Assembly (NCBI GenBank): GCA_017503865.1
Contig: JAFVSI010000049.1
Location: forward strand, 1-35,102
Length of the DNA stretch: 35,102 nt
From: Clostridia bacterium
GTDB taxonomy: Bacteria > Bacillota > Clostridia > Oscillospirales > CAG-272
Direction: 5' to 3'
This document shows positions 19,280 through 26,712 of the stretch, piece after piece; within the stretch, counting starts at the first letter, position 1; every line of letters starts with the position of its first letter. Both the position numbers and the translations under genes were made by a program. Under the pieces are notes generated by a model. That model was not told where the DNA came from. It was given only the letters and a program-made list of their open reading frames with translations, and made no database searches.

Positions 19280-19846
19280 ATGAAAAAGATTATTGCTTTA
19301 ATTCTCGCACTTCTTGTGCTTTCTTCTATGCTCGTTTCCTGCTATAAGGAATCCGACACAGAGACCAATTTTGTTCTTATCGACGTCAAGGACTACGGAC
19401 AGATAGTTGTCGAGCTTTATCCCGAGGTCGCTCCCATAACGGTTGAAAACTTTAAAAAGCTCGTCTCCGAAAAGTTTTACGACGGACTTATCTTCCACCG
19501 TGTCATCGAGGGCTTTATGATACAGGGCGGCGGAATTACCGAAGATTATCAGCAGAAAAAGGCAGCCGAAATCAAGGGCGAGTTTGCTGAAAACGGAATT
19601 CCTAACTCCCTTAATCACACAAGAGGCGTTATCTCGATGGCAAGGACCGACGTTATGGATTCAGCCACCTCGCAGTTCTTCATTATGCACCAGACCACTC
19701 CTGGCCTTGACGGAAAGTACGCCGCATTCGGTATAGTTATCGAGGGAATCGAGGTCGTTGACAAGATAGCGGCAGTTTCCACCGACATTTACGATATGCC
19801 CTATGAGAACGTAGTTATAAACTCTATAAGATTTATTGAAAAGTAA
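19280..19846 (+). CDS. Cyclophilin-type peptidyl-prolyl cis-trans isomerase, lipoprotein
   Basis: This 188-residue protein has a lipoprotein signal peptide ending in the lipobox LVSC, with the modified cysteine at residue 21, so it should be anchored outside the cytoplasmic membrane. The rest is a single cyclophilin domain with the active-site segments FHRVIEGFMIQGGG and ATSQFFIMH, followed by PGLDGKYAAFG. The catalytic arginine of FHRV is present; the Trp and His found in human cyclophilin A are not. It catalyses proline isomerisation and probably helps fold secreted proteins. The ATG at 19280 has TGAGGT 8 nt upstream. It is a single-gene unit bounded by its own promoter and a bidirectional terminator. 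Confidence 0.93.
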   Translation: MKKIIALILALLVLSSMLVSCYKESDTETNFVLIDVKDYGQIVVELYPEVAPITVENFKKLVSEKFYDGLIFHRVIEGFMIQGGGITEDYQQKKAAEIKGEFAENGIPNSLNHTRGVISMARTDVMDSATSQFFIMHQTTPGLDGKYAAFGIVIEGIEVVDKIAAVSTDIYDMPYENVVINSIRFIEK

Positions 19847-19894
19847 CAAACAAAAAACGCAGAGCGACTCACCTCGCCCTGCGTTTTTTGTTTG
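19847..19894. terminator. Bidirectional terminator shared by two convergent genes
   Basis: A perfect 16-bp stem (19847-19862 with 19879-19894) encloses a 16-nt loop and carries A/T runs on both sides, so it can work in either direction. The stop codon of the minus-strand gene (TGA at 19869-19871) lies in the loop and its last coding codons form one arm of the stem. Confidence 0.85.
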
Positions 19895-20282
19895 TTTTCT
19901 CTTTTCTCGGTCTTATCATCAGCTTGCCCTCACTGTCCCAAAGGTGAGTCTCCGAAAATCTTGCAAGCACTCTTTTCTTTCCCACTTTGAGTGAAACGTC
20001 ACACTTTACTGCTAAATGGGTTTCTTCCTTCGTCAAATAAAAGTTTGCTTCGTAGTGGCAGACCTCTTGCCTGAATCTCTTTTTTGAGTCACCGTCAGCC
20101 TCATACTTCGCACGAAGTGTCTCGCAAAGCTCCCCCGAAAACCACTCGAACGAGCTTTTCGTCAGTTCCCCGTAAAAATCACTGACGTTTGGATATTCTG
20201 CTTTTGACGGATACCTTCCCACAAAGCTCGCAAGCTCAACTCCCTCATAGAAAAACCGCTTCCTTATCTCCTCATGCTCCAT
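19869..20282 (-). CDS. Hypothetical protein, 137 residues
   Basis: I do not recognise this family with confidence. The start chosen is the ATG at 20282 (MEHEEIRKRFFYEG), about 9 nt after AGGAGAG; a GTG at 20303 lies upstream of that site and is rejected. The product is soluble, without signal peptide or membrane span. The early segment YPSKAEYPNVSDFY followed by a run of helical acidic and aromatic residues and then alternating beta-like segments (EANFYLTKEETHLAVKCDVS) vaguely recalls the DUF3298 type of fold. The tail KEKTNKKRRAR is strongly basic. It lies 67 nt downstream of recG on the same strand and may be co-transcribed. Its ribosome binding site can be hidden in a hairpin, and its 3' end forms part of a terminator. 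Confidence 0.65.
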   Translation of the reverse strand: MEHEEIRKRFFYEGVELASFVGRYPSKAEYPNVSDFYGELTKSSFEWFSGELCETLRAKYEADGDSKKRFRQEVCHYEANFYLTKEETHLAVKCDVSLKVGKKRVLARFSETHLWDSEGKLMIRPRKEKTNKKRRAR

Positions 20283-20291
20283 ATAAAAAGT

Positions 20292-20337
20292 CTCTCCTCG
20301 CACGTATATAAAAATATATGCACAAGGAGAGTTTTTT
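20292..20337 (-). promoter_or_regulatory. Possible Shine-Dalgarno-sequestering hairpin
   Basis: In the minus-strand RNA, CUCUCCU (20331-20325) can pair with AGGAGAG (20298-20292), which is the ribosome binding site of the gene starting at 20282. An AU-rich inner stem caps it. On the plus strand the same stem is followed by six T and would look like a terminator, but no plus-strand gene lies upstream. Confidence 0.4.
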
Positions 20338-20348
20338 ATTATTTCTTT

Positions 20349-22484
20349 TCAGTTTATTTGTGCCGTATCGAAGCAAAACATTTCGTCAATGGCGGCACGA
20401 AGCTCTGGGTATTCGCGAAGCTCGGGAGAGCTTGAAACAAGCTCAGCGGCATCGGCAAAGGCACGGGAGAGCAGTCCCGTATCGTCGCAAAGCTCGGCAA
20501 GCTTAAAGCGAAGTCCGCCGCTCTGTCTGACGTGAGACGCGTCAGCACCTCTTATAAAGTCACCGGGGCCTCTCATGACAAGGTCCTTTTCGGCAATCTC
20601 GTAGCCATTGTAGACGTTACACATCGTCTTAAGTCTGTCACTCGAGGTGCTTCCCTTGCCAACAGAGTCAGAAACAAGCACGCAGTAGGATTTTCTCTTT
20701 CCTCTTCCAACTCGTCCGCGAAGCTGATGAAGCTGTGAAAGACCGAATCTCTCGGCATTCTCAACTATCATAAGCGATGCGTTCGGCACGTTTACACCGA
20801 CCTCAATAACGGTGGTCGAAACAAGCACGTCCGTCTTACCCGCTGCAAAATCAAGCATTACCTTATCCTTCTCCGCCGACTTCAGCTTTCCGTGCATAAA
20901 TTCAATGCGTAGCTCCGGCAACCTCTTTTTGAGTTCCTCGGTGTAAGGCACTGCCGCCTTAAGCTTCGGACGGTCCTTTTTTACGTTTCCTTCACTGTCT
21001 ACGTCGCTAAAGAAGATGTCGACCTCTTCGTCCTCCTCGTCGATTGACGGGCAAACCACGTAGACCTGTCCGCCTCCGTCTACCTGCTTTTTGATGAAGG
21101 CATCGAGCCTTTCCCTATAACTCTCGTCAACGGCATAGGTGTCGACCTTCTGGCGTCCGGGGGGCATCTCGTCGATCTTCGAGACGTCAAGGTCTCCGTA
21201 AACGGCAAGAGCAAGCGTTCGAGGAATTGGCGTTGCACTCATAACGAGCATATGCGTATCCTCGCCCTTTTCCTTCAGCAGACTTCTCTGCGAAACACCA
21301 AAGCGGTGCTGCTCGTCAGTCACGACAAGTCCCGCTCGGTAAAATTCCACTCCCTCTGAAAGAAGGGCGTGCGTGCCTATAATTACGTCAATTCTCTTTT
21401 GTTTATCCTCGCTCGCAAGAGCCTCGTAAATTTTTCTCTTTTTGGCGGGAGTGAGCGAGCCGCAAAGAAGCTCACATCTTATTCCAAGAGGAGCGAAAAG
21501 CTCGCTTATATCGGCAAAATGCTGTCTTGCAAGTATCTCGGTCGGTGCCATAAGAGCCGCCTGCATTCCGTTTTTGACGGCAATATACATCGCCGCCGCC
21601 GCACAGACCGTCTTACCGCTTCCAACGTCACCGACAAGTATTCGGCTCATCGCGTTACTTTTCGACATATCCGCCGCAATCTCTGAACAAGCCCTAATTT
21701 GTGCCGAGGTAAGAGTGTAAGGAAGTCTTGCCGTGAGCGGCGAAATATCTGTGTCGGGGCAAGGTACGGCAATACGCCGCCTATTCTTTCTACCCTCTAT
21801 TGCGAGACCTGTCGCAAAGGTGAAAAATTCATCGTAAATCAGTCTCTTTCTTGCTGCCGCAAGCGAGACGAAATCACTCGGAAAATGTATATTTCGAAGG
21901 GCAAAAGCAAGTGTGCAAAGCTTGTTTTTCTGCCTTAGAGCGTCGGGAAGAATATCCCTCACGTCGCCCTCTGCGGTAGTGCCCGCAAGGGCACTCGTAA
22001 TATCCTTTGTTATCTGCTTACGGCTTATTCCCTCGGTAAGCGGATATATCGGCACAAGGGGCAAAAGCTCACGGTCGGGCGAAAATGGCTCGATCTCGGG
22101 AGAGGACATAAAATATTTATTACCCTTCTGCTCGACCGCCCCCCAAAAGCGGTACTCACCGCCGCAAACGATTGAGCTCTTGAGATAATTTTGATTAAAG
22201 AAGGTAACCTCGCACGTGGCACTGTCATCGTACGCCTTGAATTTTAAGAGACTCATTCCCCTTCGTATCATTTGTACTCGAGGCTCGGTGGCAACCACGA
22301 GAACGAGAGAGTGCTTTCTTCCTGCCTCGCATTCACTAAGCAGACGCACGTCAGCCCTGTCCTCATATCCACGCGGATAGTGGCAAAGAAGCTCTCCTAC
22401 GTTGTTTATTCCCATACGTGAGTATGCCTCTGCCTTGACCTTTCCCACACCTGAAAGTGCAGTTACGGGAGTCCTTGAATTCAT
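20349..22484 (-). CDS. recG: ATP-dependent DNA helicase RecG
   Basis: RecG is a double-stranded DNA translocase that reverses stalled forks and processes branched recombination intermediates. The 711-residue protein has an N-terminal wedge domain, Walker A GDVGSGKT at residues 285-292, the DEQH box at 390-393 (VVTDEQHRFGVSQR), motif III MSATPIPRTLAL, and the late motif QLHQLRGRVGRG. The ATG at 22484 is chosen because GAGGTG lies 5-6 nt upstream; the in-frame ATG at 22517 has no such site and would be almost leaderless from the promoter. Length is slightly above the usual 680-690. Its own promoter lies upstream, in the gap to the divergent leucine-rich-repeat gene. Confidence 0.96.
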   Translation of the reverse strand: MNSRTPVTALSGVGKVKAEAYSRMGINNVGELLCHYPRGYEDRADVRLLSECEAGRKHSLVLVVATEPRVQMIRRGMSLLKFKAYDDSATCEVTFFNQNYLKSSIVCGGEYRFWGAVEQKGNKYFMSSPEIEPFSPDRELLPLVPIYPLTEGISRKQITKDITSALAGTTAEGDVRDILPDALRQKNKLCTLAFALRNIHFPSDFVSLAAARKRLIYDEFFTFATGLAIEGRKNRRRIAVPCPDTDISPLTARLPYTLTSAQIRACSEIAADMSKSNAMSRILVGDVGSGKTVCAAAAMYIAVKNGMQAALMAPTEILARQHFADISELFAPLGIRCELLCGSLTPAKKRKIYEALASEDKQKRIDVIIGTHALLSEGVEFYRAGLVVTDEQHRFGVSQRSLLKEKGEDTHMLVMSATPIPRTLALAVYGDLDVSKIDEMPPGRQKVDTYAVDESYRERLDAFIKKQVDGGGQVYVVCPSIDEEDEEVDIFFSDVDSEGNVKKDRPKLKAAVPYTEELKKRLPELRIEFMHGKLKSAEKDKVMLDFAAGKTDVLVSTTVIEVGVNVPNASLMIVENAERFGLSQLHQLRGRVGRGKRKSYCVLVSDSVGKGSTSSDRLKTMCNVYNGYEIAEKDLVMRGPGDFIRGADASHVRQSGGLRFKLAELCDDTGLLSRAFADAAELVSSSPELREYPELRAAIDEMFCFDTAQIN

Positions 22485-22525
22485 ATCGTCACCTCGCTTT
22501 GCCTTAAATTCTTTCATCTATAACA

Positions 22526-22554
22526 ATTATAACTTCACCGATAAAATATGTCAA
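22526..22554 (-). promoter_or_regulatory. Sigma-A promoter of recG
   Basis: On the minus strand TTGACA (22554-22549) and TATAAT (22531-22526) are exactly 17 nt apart. The predicted start near 22519 supports the recG start codon at 22484. Confidence 0.8.
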
Positions 22555-22603
22555 CGAAAAATAAAAAAATATATTTTACGCCCCCTATTTCTATATTTAT
22601 CTA

Positions 22604-22632
22604 TTGACAATTTTTAAATATTGCGTTATAAT
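22604..22632 (+). promoter_or_regulatory. Sigma-A promoter of the leucine-rich-repeat lipoprotein
   Basis: TTGACA (22604-22609) and TATAAT (22627-22632) are separated by 17 nt. It lies about 31 nt before the ATG at 22663, back to back with the recG promoter. Confidence 0.8.
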
Positions 22633-22662
22633 AACTATAACTGATTTTTCGGAGGTTACCAA

Positions 22663-23478
22663 ATGAAAAAAATTCTTGCTATTCTTATCGCATTGCTTAT
22701 GATAGCAACCCTCGTTGCTTGCGGTGAAGAAACAGATGATGAAAATTCGCTCGAAACTATTAAATCTGATGAAAACGTTTTCTCCAACAACAACGTTGGT
22801 GCTTTTACATATGCAGTAAGTGCGGACGGTCACTACGAGATCACAGGCTATGAGCTTAACACAGCCGTTGAGCACGAGCTCGTCATTCCCGAGTCTATCG
22901 ATGACGTTCTCGTTACCTCTATTGCCGACGACGCTTTCAAGTCCGTCACCTCTATTACGTCTCTTACAGTTCCCTCTTCCGTTAATCATATCGGCGAGTT
23001 TGCATTCTATGATTGCGACAAGCTCACAAAGGTAACTCTTGCTGATTCCGTTGTTGAGATCGGTGTTGGAGCTTTCTCAAACTGTGACGCTCTCACAGGC
23101 ATTACCCTTCCCAAGAACCTCGAAGTTGTCGAGGATCAGCTTTTCTGGGACTGCCCCGTTCTTTCCGAGGTAGTTTTCCCCGAGGCTCTTAAGGTTATCG
23201 GCGAGGGTGCGTTCTACAACTGCGATGCACTTACGTCTATCGCTATCCCCGAGGGTGTTACCGAGGTTAAAAAGACAGCCTTCTACGGTTGTGATGCTCT
23301 CACTTCGGTTACCGTTCCCGCATCTGTAAAGACAATAGGTGAGGCTGCTTTTGCAGGCTGCAAGGCGGAGAAGGTAGTATTTACCGCAAAGGCTGATTCC
23401 TACTTTGCTTCTTATTTTGCAGAGGCTTTCGCTCCTAACGGCGACGAGTACGCTCACTACGAGTTTAAAGCTAACTGA
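22663..23478 (+). CDS. BspA-type leucine-rich repeat lipoprotein
   Basis: This 271-residue protein has a lipoprotein signal with lipobox LVAC (Cys20), then an acidic linker (GEETDDENS) and, from about residue 72 to 250, about seven tandem repeats of 22-24 residues. The repeat core looks like LTSVTVPASVKTIGEAAF and ends in a Cys-Asp or similar turn (FYNCDALTS), which is the LRR_5/BspA pattern. Such proteins are surface-exposed and often bind host or matrix proteins, but the partner here is unknown. The repeats form a right-handed solenoid in known relatives. GGAGG lies 7 nt before the ATG. It is a single-gene unit with its own promoter and a perfect terminator; it ends shortly before the iron-uptake operon. 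Confidence 0.88.
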   Translation: MKKILAILIALLMIATLVACGEETDDENSLETIKSDENVFSNNNVGAFTYAVSADGHYEITGYELNTAVEHELVIPESIDDVLVTSIADDAFKSVTSITSLTVPSSVNHIGEFAFYDCDKLTKVTLADSVVEIGVGAFSNCDALTGITLPKNLEVVEDQLFWDCPVLSEVVFPEALKVIGEGAFYNCDALTSIAIPEGVTEVKKTAFYGCDALTSVTVPASVKTIGEAAFAGCKAEKVVFTAKADSYFASYFAEAFAPNGDEYAHYEFKAN

Positions 23479-23493
23479 TTAAATTTTGTCAAT

Positions 23494-23528
23494 AAAAATC
23501 GCACGGAAACTTCTGTGCGATTTTTTTA
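23494..23528 (+). terminator. Terminator of the leucine-rich-repeat gene
   Basis: A 14-bp stem (23494-23507 with 23512-23525, one G-U pair) has a 4-nt loop. It is followed by a run of T on the plus strand. Confidence 0.85.
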
Positions 23529-23546
23529 TTTTTTTTAAAAAAGGTC

Positions 23547-23575
23547 TTGACAAATTATTCTCTTGGGTGTAAAAT
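23547..23575 (+). promoter_or_regulatory. Sigma-A promoter of the feoAB operon
   Basis: TTGACA (23547-23552) and TAAAAT (23570-23575) are 17 nt apart. The predicted start near 23582 lies immediately before a pair of iron-box-like sites. Confidence 0.8.
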
Positions 23576-23584
23576 ATGACAGTG

Positions 23585-23634
23585 GTTAGCGAAGGCTAAC
23601 TCGATTTTATAGCATTGAGTTAGCCTAAACTAAC
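23585..23634. promoter_or_regulatory. Two inverted DtxR/IdeR-like iron boxes controlling feoAB
   Basis: The 50-bp dyad begins GTTAG and ends CTAAC. It contains two halves, each resembling the DtxR/IdeR consensus TTAGGTTAGSCTAACCTAA. The right box (23615-23633) matches 16 of 19 positions read directly. The left box (23586-23604) matches 13 of 19, and its core GGCTAACTC is the reverse complement of GAGTTAGCC in the right box. Lying just downstream of the start site, binding of an iron-loaded repressor would block elongation or clearance. The regulator is not encoded in the window. Confidence 0.7.
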
Positions 23635-23666
23635 TAAACAAATCAACTTCCCATAAGGAGTAAAAA

Positions 23667-23888
23667 ATGAGAACGCTTAAGGATGCAAAGATCGGCGAAA
23701 CGGTACGTGTTGTCAAGCTTCACGGTGAGGGTGCGGTAAAAAGAAGAATAATGGATATGGGCATTACGAAAAAGGTTGAAATATACATTCGTAAGGTAGC
23801 TCCTCTCGGAGATCCCATAGAGCTTAATCTTCGCGGATACGAGCTTACTCTCCGCAAGGCTGATGCCGAAATGATCGAGATCGAGTAG
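23667..23888 (+). CDS. feoA: Ferrous iron transport protein A
   Basis: FeoA is a small cytoplasmic SH3-like protein that works with the FeoB ferrous-iron permease, probably by binding FeoB. The 73-residue product has the FeoA pattern, with GETVRVVKLHGEGAVKRRIM and then a hydrophobic beta barrel ending GYELTLRKADAEMIEIE. The MGITKK segment fits the family consensus MGI.KG. The start at 23667 has AAGGAG 6 nt upstream. feoB follows 26 nt later, so both are one unit. The operon begins with two DtxR-like boxes, which points to repression when iron is plentiful. Confidence 0.93.
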   Translation: MRTLKDAKIGETVRVVKLHGEGAVKRRIMDMGITKKVEIYIRKVAPLGDPIELNLRGYELTLRKADAEMIEIE

Positions 23889-23914
23889 AGCGAAAAACTA
23901 AAAAGAGGTATTAT

Positions 23915-26056
23915 ATGAGCATTAGAATTGCACTTGCGGGTAACCCTAACAGCGGAAAAACCACGATGTTCAACGCGCTTACAGGTTCTAATCAGTACGT
24001 TGGAAACTGGCCCGGCGTTACCGTTGAGAAAAAGGAAGGAAAGCTTAAAAAGAACGATGATGTTATTATCACCGACCTTCCGGGAATCTATTCCCTTTCC
24101 CCTTACACACTCGAAGAGGTCGTTGCGAGAAATTATCTTCTCGGCGAGCGTCCCGACGCAATACTTAACATAGTTGACGGAACAAACCTTGAGAGAAACC
24201 TTTATCTTACAACACAGCTCAAGGAAATAGGAATCCCGGTAGTTATCGCTATCAATATGATGGACGTCGTCGAGAAAAACGGTGATAAGATAGATATTGC
24301 CGCACTCTCAAAAGCACTTGGCTGTCCGATAATAGAAATATCGGCACTCAAGGGAACGGGAATACTCGAGGCTGCTGACATCGCGATAGAGGCGGCGAAG
24401 AAACGCACGATTCCCCGCCACATCTTCTCGGGAACGGTCGAGCACGTGCTTGCTCACATCGAGGAAGCTGTGCTTCACGATATGCCCGAGGAAATGCAGA
24501 GATGGTACGCCGTAAAGCTCTTTGAGAGAGACGAAAAGGTGCTTGAGGAGCTGTCTATTCCCGAAGCGAAGAAGACTCACATCGAGGCGGATATTGCCGC
24601 GGTTGAGGAAGAGCTTGACGATGACTCCGAGGCAATAATCACCAACGAGCGTTACGAGTACGTGGCAAGGATACTAAAAAACACGTACAAGAAAAAGCAC
24701 GCGGGAAGGCTCACTCTTTCCGACAAGATAGACCGCATAGTAACCAACAGAATTTTGGCACTTCCTATATTCGTTGGAGCAATGTTCCTCGTTTACTTCC
24801 TCTCAATAGGCTCTATCGGCGACTGGACAGTCGGCTTTATGAACGACACCCTCTTTGGCGAGTGGATAGTGCCCGGTGTTGCGGCAGGACTTACCTCGCT
24901 CGGCTGTGCTGAATGGCTCGTCGGTCTTGTTGCTGACGGAATCGTCGGCGGTGTCGGTGCCGTGCTCGGCTTTGTCCCCCAGATGCTCATTCTCTTCACG
25001 CTCCTCTCAATACTTGAGGACTGCGGATATATGGCTCGTATCGCGTTTATTATGGATAGACTCTTCCGCAAGCTCGGTCTTTCGGGAAAATCCTTTATCC
25101 CTATGCTCGTGGCAACGGGCTGCGGAGTACCCGGAATTATGGCTTCCCGTACTATCGAGCAGGACAGAGACCGTAAGATGACGATAATGACAACAGGCTT
25201 TATTCCCTGCGGTGCTAAAATGCCTATCGTGGCATTTATCGCGGGTGCACTTTTCGGCAACTCTCCCCTTATTGCGACCGCCGCATACTTTATAGGTATC
25301 GGTGCTGTCGTTATCTCCGGAATTATTCTTAAGAAGACAAAACCCTTTGCGGGTAAGCCTGCTCCCTTCGTTATGGAGCTTCCCGCATATCACGCACCTC
25401 TTGCTAAAAACGTGCTAAGAGCTACTTGGGAGCGAGGCTGGTCATTTATTAAGAGAGCAGGCTCGGTCATCGTTGTAGCAAGTATTATAATCTGGACTCT
25501 CAACAGCCTTTCCTTCGAGGGCGGCTTCCACTATATAACCGAGACTGACGGCGGTGCTTCAATTCTTGAAGTAATAGGCGGAGCTATCGCACCTGTGTTT
25601 GCTCCTCTTGGATTTGGAACTTGGCAAGCGGCTGTTGCTACTATCCTCGGTCTTGTTGCAAAGGAAGAGGTAGTCGGAGTATTCGGTACGCTTGGCGGTA
25701 TGGAAGACCTTATGGGCGTTGTCGAGGCGGGTGACCTCACACAGCTCGAGAAGGCAGGATACTTCTTCTTTAACGGAAACTCGCTTGCAGGATTTTCGTT
25801 TATGATATTCAACCTTCTCTGTGCCCCCTGCTTCGGTGCTATGGGTGCAATCAAGCGTGAGATGAACAACTGGAAGTGGACTGTCGGCACGATAGCCTAT
25901 ATGTGCGTTTTCGCATACCTTGCGTCTCTCATAGTTTATCAGCTCGGCGAATGGTTTATCGGTGGCGGAAATATAATAGGAACAGCCTTTGCCGTTGCGG
26001 CTCTTCTCTTCGCTCTCTACCTTATCTTCCGTCCCAATAAAAATAGAATTAAATAA
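23915..26056 (+). CDS. feoB: Ferrous iron transport protein B
   Basis: FeoB is the membrane permease that imports Fe(II), with an N-terminal GTP-binding domain. The 713-residue protein shows G1 GNPNSGKT (residues 9-16), the switch-region motif NWPGVTVEKKEG, G3 DLPG, and G4 NMMD. The C-terminal half carries the gate segments, including GCGVPGIMASRTIEQDRDRK and PCGAKMPI, and about eight or more hydrophobic spans. Its start follows AGAGGT by about 6 nt. Length is typical for FeoB without a fused FeoA. The stop is followed by one copy of a dispersed repeat and then a small cysteine-rich peptide gene of the same operon. Confidence 0.96.
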   Translation: MSIRIALAGNPNSGKTTMFNALTGSNQYVGNWPGVTVEKKEGKLKKNDDVIITDLPGIYSLSPYTLEEVVARNYLLGERPDAILNIVDGTNLERNLYLTTQLKEIGIPVVIAINMMDVVEKNGDKIDIAALSKALGCPIIEISALKGTGILEAADIAIEAAKKRTIPRHIFSGTVEHVLAHIEEAVLHDMPEEMQRWYAVKLFERDEKVLEELSIPEAKKTHIEADIAAVEEELDDDSEAIITNERYEYVARILKNTYKKKHAGRLTLSDKIDRIVTNRILALPIFVGAMFLVYFLSIGSIGDWTVGFMNDTLFGEWIVPGVAAGLTSLGCAEWLVGLVADGIVGGVGAVLGFVPQMLILFTLLSILEDCGYMARIAFIMDRLFRKLGLSGKSFIPMLVATGCGVPGIMASRTIEQDRDRKMTIMTTGFIPCGAKMPIVAFIAGALFGNSPLIATAAYFIGIGAVVISGIILKKTKPFAGKPAPFVMELPAYHAPLAKNVLRATWERGWSFIKRAGSVIVVASIIIWTLNSLSFEGGFHYITETDGGASILEVIGGAIAPVFAPLGFGTWQAAVATILGLVAKEEVVGVFGTLGGMEDLMGVVEAGDLTQLEKAGYFFFNGNSLAGFSFMIFNLLCAPCFGAMGAIKREMNNWKWTVGTIAYMCVFAYLASLIVYQLGEWFIGGGNIIGTAFAVAALLFALYLIFRPNKNRIK

Positions 26057-26102
26057 TTCAAATTTTGCAGACAAAGTTTCTACCTTTAGGTAGATTATCA
26101 AT
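26057..26102 (+). repeat. Dispersed repeat, copy 1 (between feoB and the Cys-rich gene)
   Basis: The stretch reads TTCAAATTTTGCAGACAAAG followed by TTTCTACCTTTAGGTAGATT. It matches two other places in the window (26666-26700 and 34924-34972) over about 36 nt, with a few mismatches. The part ACCTTTAGGT is itself a small palindrome. No coding role is seen. Confidence 0.75.
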
Positions 26103-26129
26103 CAAATTTTTAGAAAGTGAGGACTCTTT

Positions 26130-26297
26130 ATGAACCCACCTACGATAATAGTGGCGTCAATAATTGCCGCAATATTCGTTTTTATAATAGTCAAGGGTAT
26201 CTTGGACAAAAAGAAAGGAAAGTCCTCTTGCTCTTGCGGTGGCTCGTGCGGTGCTTGCGGCATGGGTTGCCATCAAAACAAAGAAACGGAAAATAAA
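26130..26297 (+). CDS. FeoB-associated Cys-rich membrane protein, 55 residues
   Basis: This small gene encodes one N-terminal membrane span (IIVASIIAAIFVFIIVKGI), a lysine-rich positive stop, and a tail with six cysteines: CSCGGSCGACGMGCH. This is the pattern of the FeoB-associated cysteine-rich membrane family, often found after feoB and thought to assist iron transport or bind metal. The ATG at 26130 is preceded by GTGAGGA. It lies 73 nt after feoB with one repeat copy in between, and a strong terminator follows directly. Co-transcription with feoAB is inferred from spacing. The exact job of the family is unknown. Confidence 0.85.
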
Positions 26298-26306
26298 TAA
26301 AAGATA

Positions 26307-26345
26307 CACCGACTTGCAGGGCAAGTCGGTGTGTTTTTGTTTTTC
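26307..26345 (+). terminator. feo operon terminator
   Basis: A perfect 12-bp stem (26307-26318 with 26322-26333) with a 3-nt loop is followed by GTTTTTGTTTTT. It starts 10 nt after the Cys-rich gene. Confidence 0.92.
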
Positions 26346-26412
26346 GAAAACCACCCGCTAATCGGGAGGTTCCGTAGAGGCTTTTGCCGTTGAGCAAACC
26401 CGCCGCAGCGGT

Positions 26413-26530
26413 AGGCTCCCCTGTGTAAGGGGAGCTGTCAGCGAAGCTGACTGAGGGGTTGTTTGAGAATGTTTTTTACAATCCCTCCGTCACGGCAAGC
26501 CGTGCCACCTCCCTTTACACAAGGGAGGCT
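26413..26530. repeat. MITE-like inverted-repeat pair in the feo-ATPase gap
   Basis: The left half (26413-26461) begins AGGCTCCCCTGTGTAAGGGG and contains GTCAGCGAAGCTGAC. The right half (26479-26530) is its approximate reverse complement, beginning CAATCCCTCCGTCACGGCAA and ending CACAAGGGAGGCT. Each half can itself fold. The mismatches between the halves keep the internal pairing. Similar sequences, as I recall, are scattered in gut Clostridia; no transposase is present. The gap 26298-26712 (415 nt) otherwise holds the feo terminator, further small hairpins and a copy of the dispersed repeat; no gene is seen. Confidence 0.75.
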
Positions 26531-26634
26531 GAAAATAGCAGCACATTTGTGGCGGTAGGGCGAGTTTGCAAGCGTCAAATGCTTCGGCGGGCTTTCGGCC
26601 CTGCCAGCAATATGCCCTTATAGGGCTGAGCAAG

Positions 26635-26653
26635 CCACCGGCTTAGCCGGTGG
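26635..26653. repeat. Palindromic hairpin in repeat region
   Basis: CCACCGGCT, one T, then AGCCGGTGG forms a near-perfect palindrome. A second small stem (GCCCT / AGGGC) lies just before it near 26614-26626. There is no T-run, so it is not a terminator. Confidence 0.6.
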
Positions 26654-26665
26654 TCATGACTTATA

Positions 26666-26700
26666 TTTTCAAATTTTGCAAACGAAGTTTCTACCTTTAA
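26666..26700 (+). repeat. Dispersed repeat, copy 2
   Basis: The sequence TTTTCAAATTTTGCAAACGA followed by AGTTTCTACCTTTAA is almost identical to copy 3 at 34924, then diverges. It ends about 12 nt before the 3' end of the minus-strand ATPase gene. Confidence 0.75.
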
Positions 26701-26712
26701 CCAATTTGTTTT

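Noticed and set aside
23576-23666. A riboswitch in the feoA leader
   Set aside because: The symmetry is better explained by two protein-binding iron boxes; no known riboswitch core was seen.
25559-26101. A 180-codon open frame antisense to the feoB 3' end
   Set aside because: It begins in the dispersed repeat and runs opposite feoB, with no start signal.
26298-26712. A possible CRISPR array or small RNA gene in the repeat-rich gap
   Set aside because: The repeats are inverted rather than regularly spaced direct repeats, and no cas gene is near. No promoter for an RNA gene was found.
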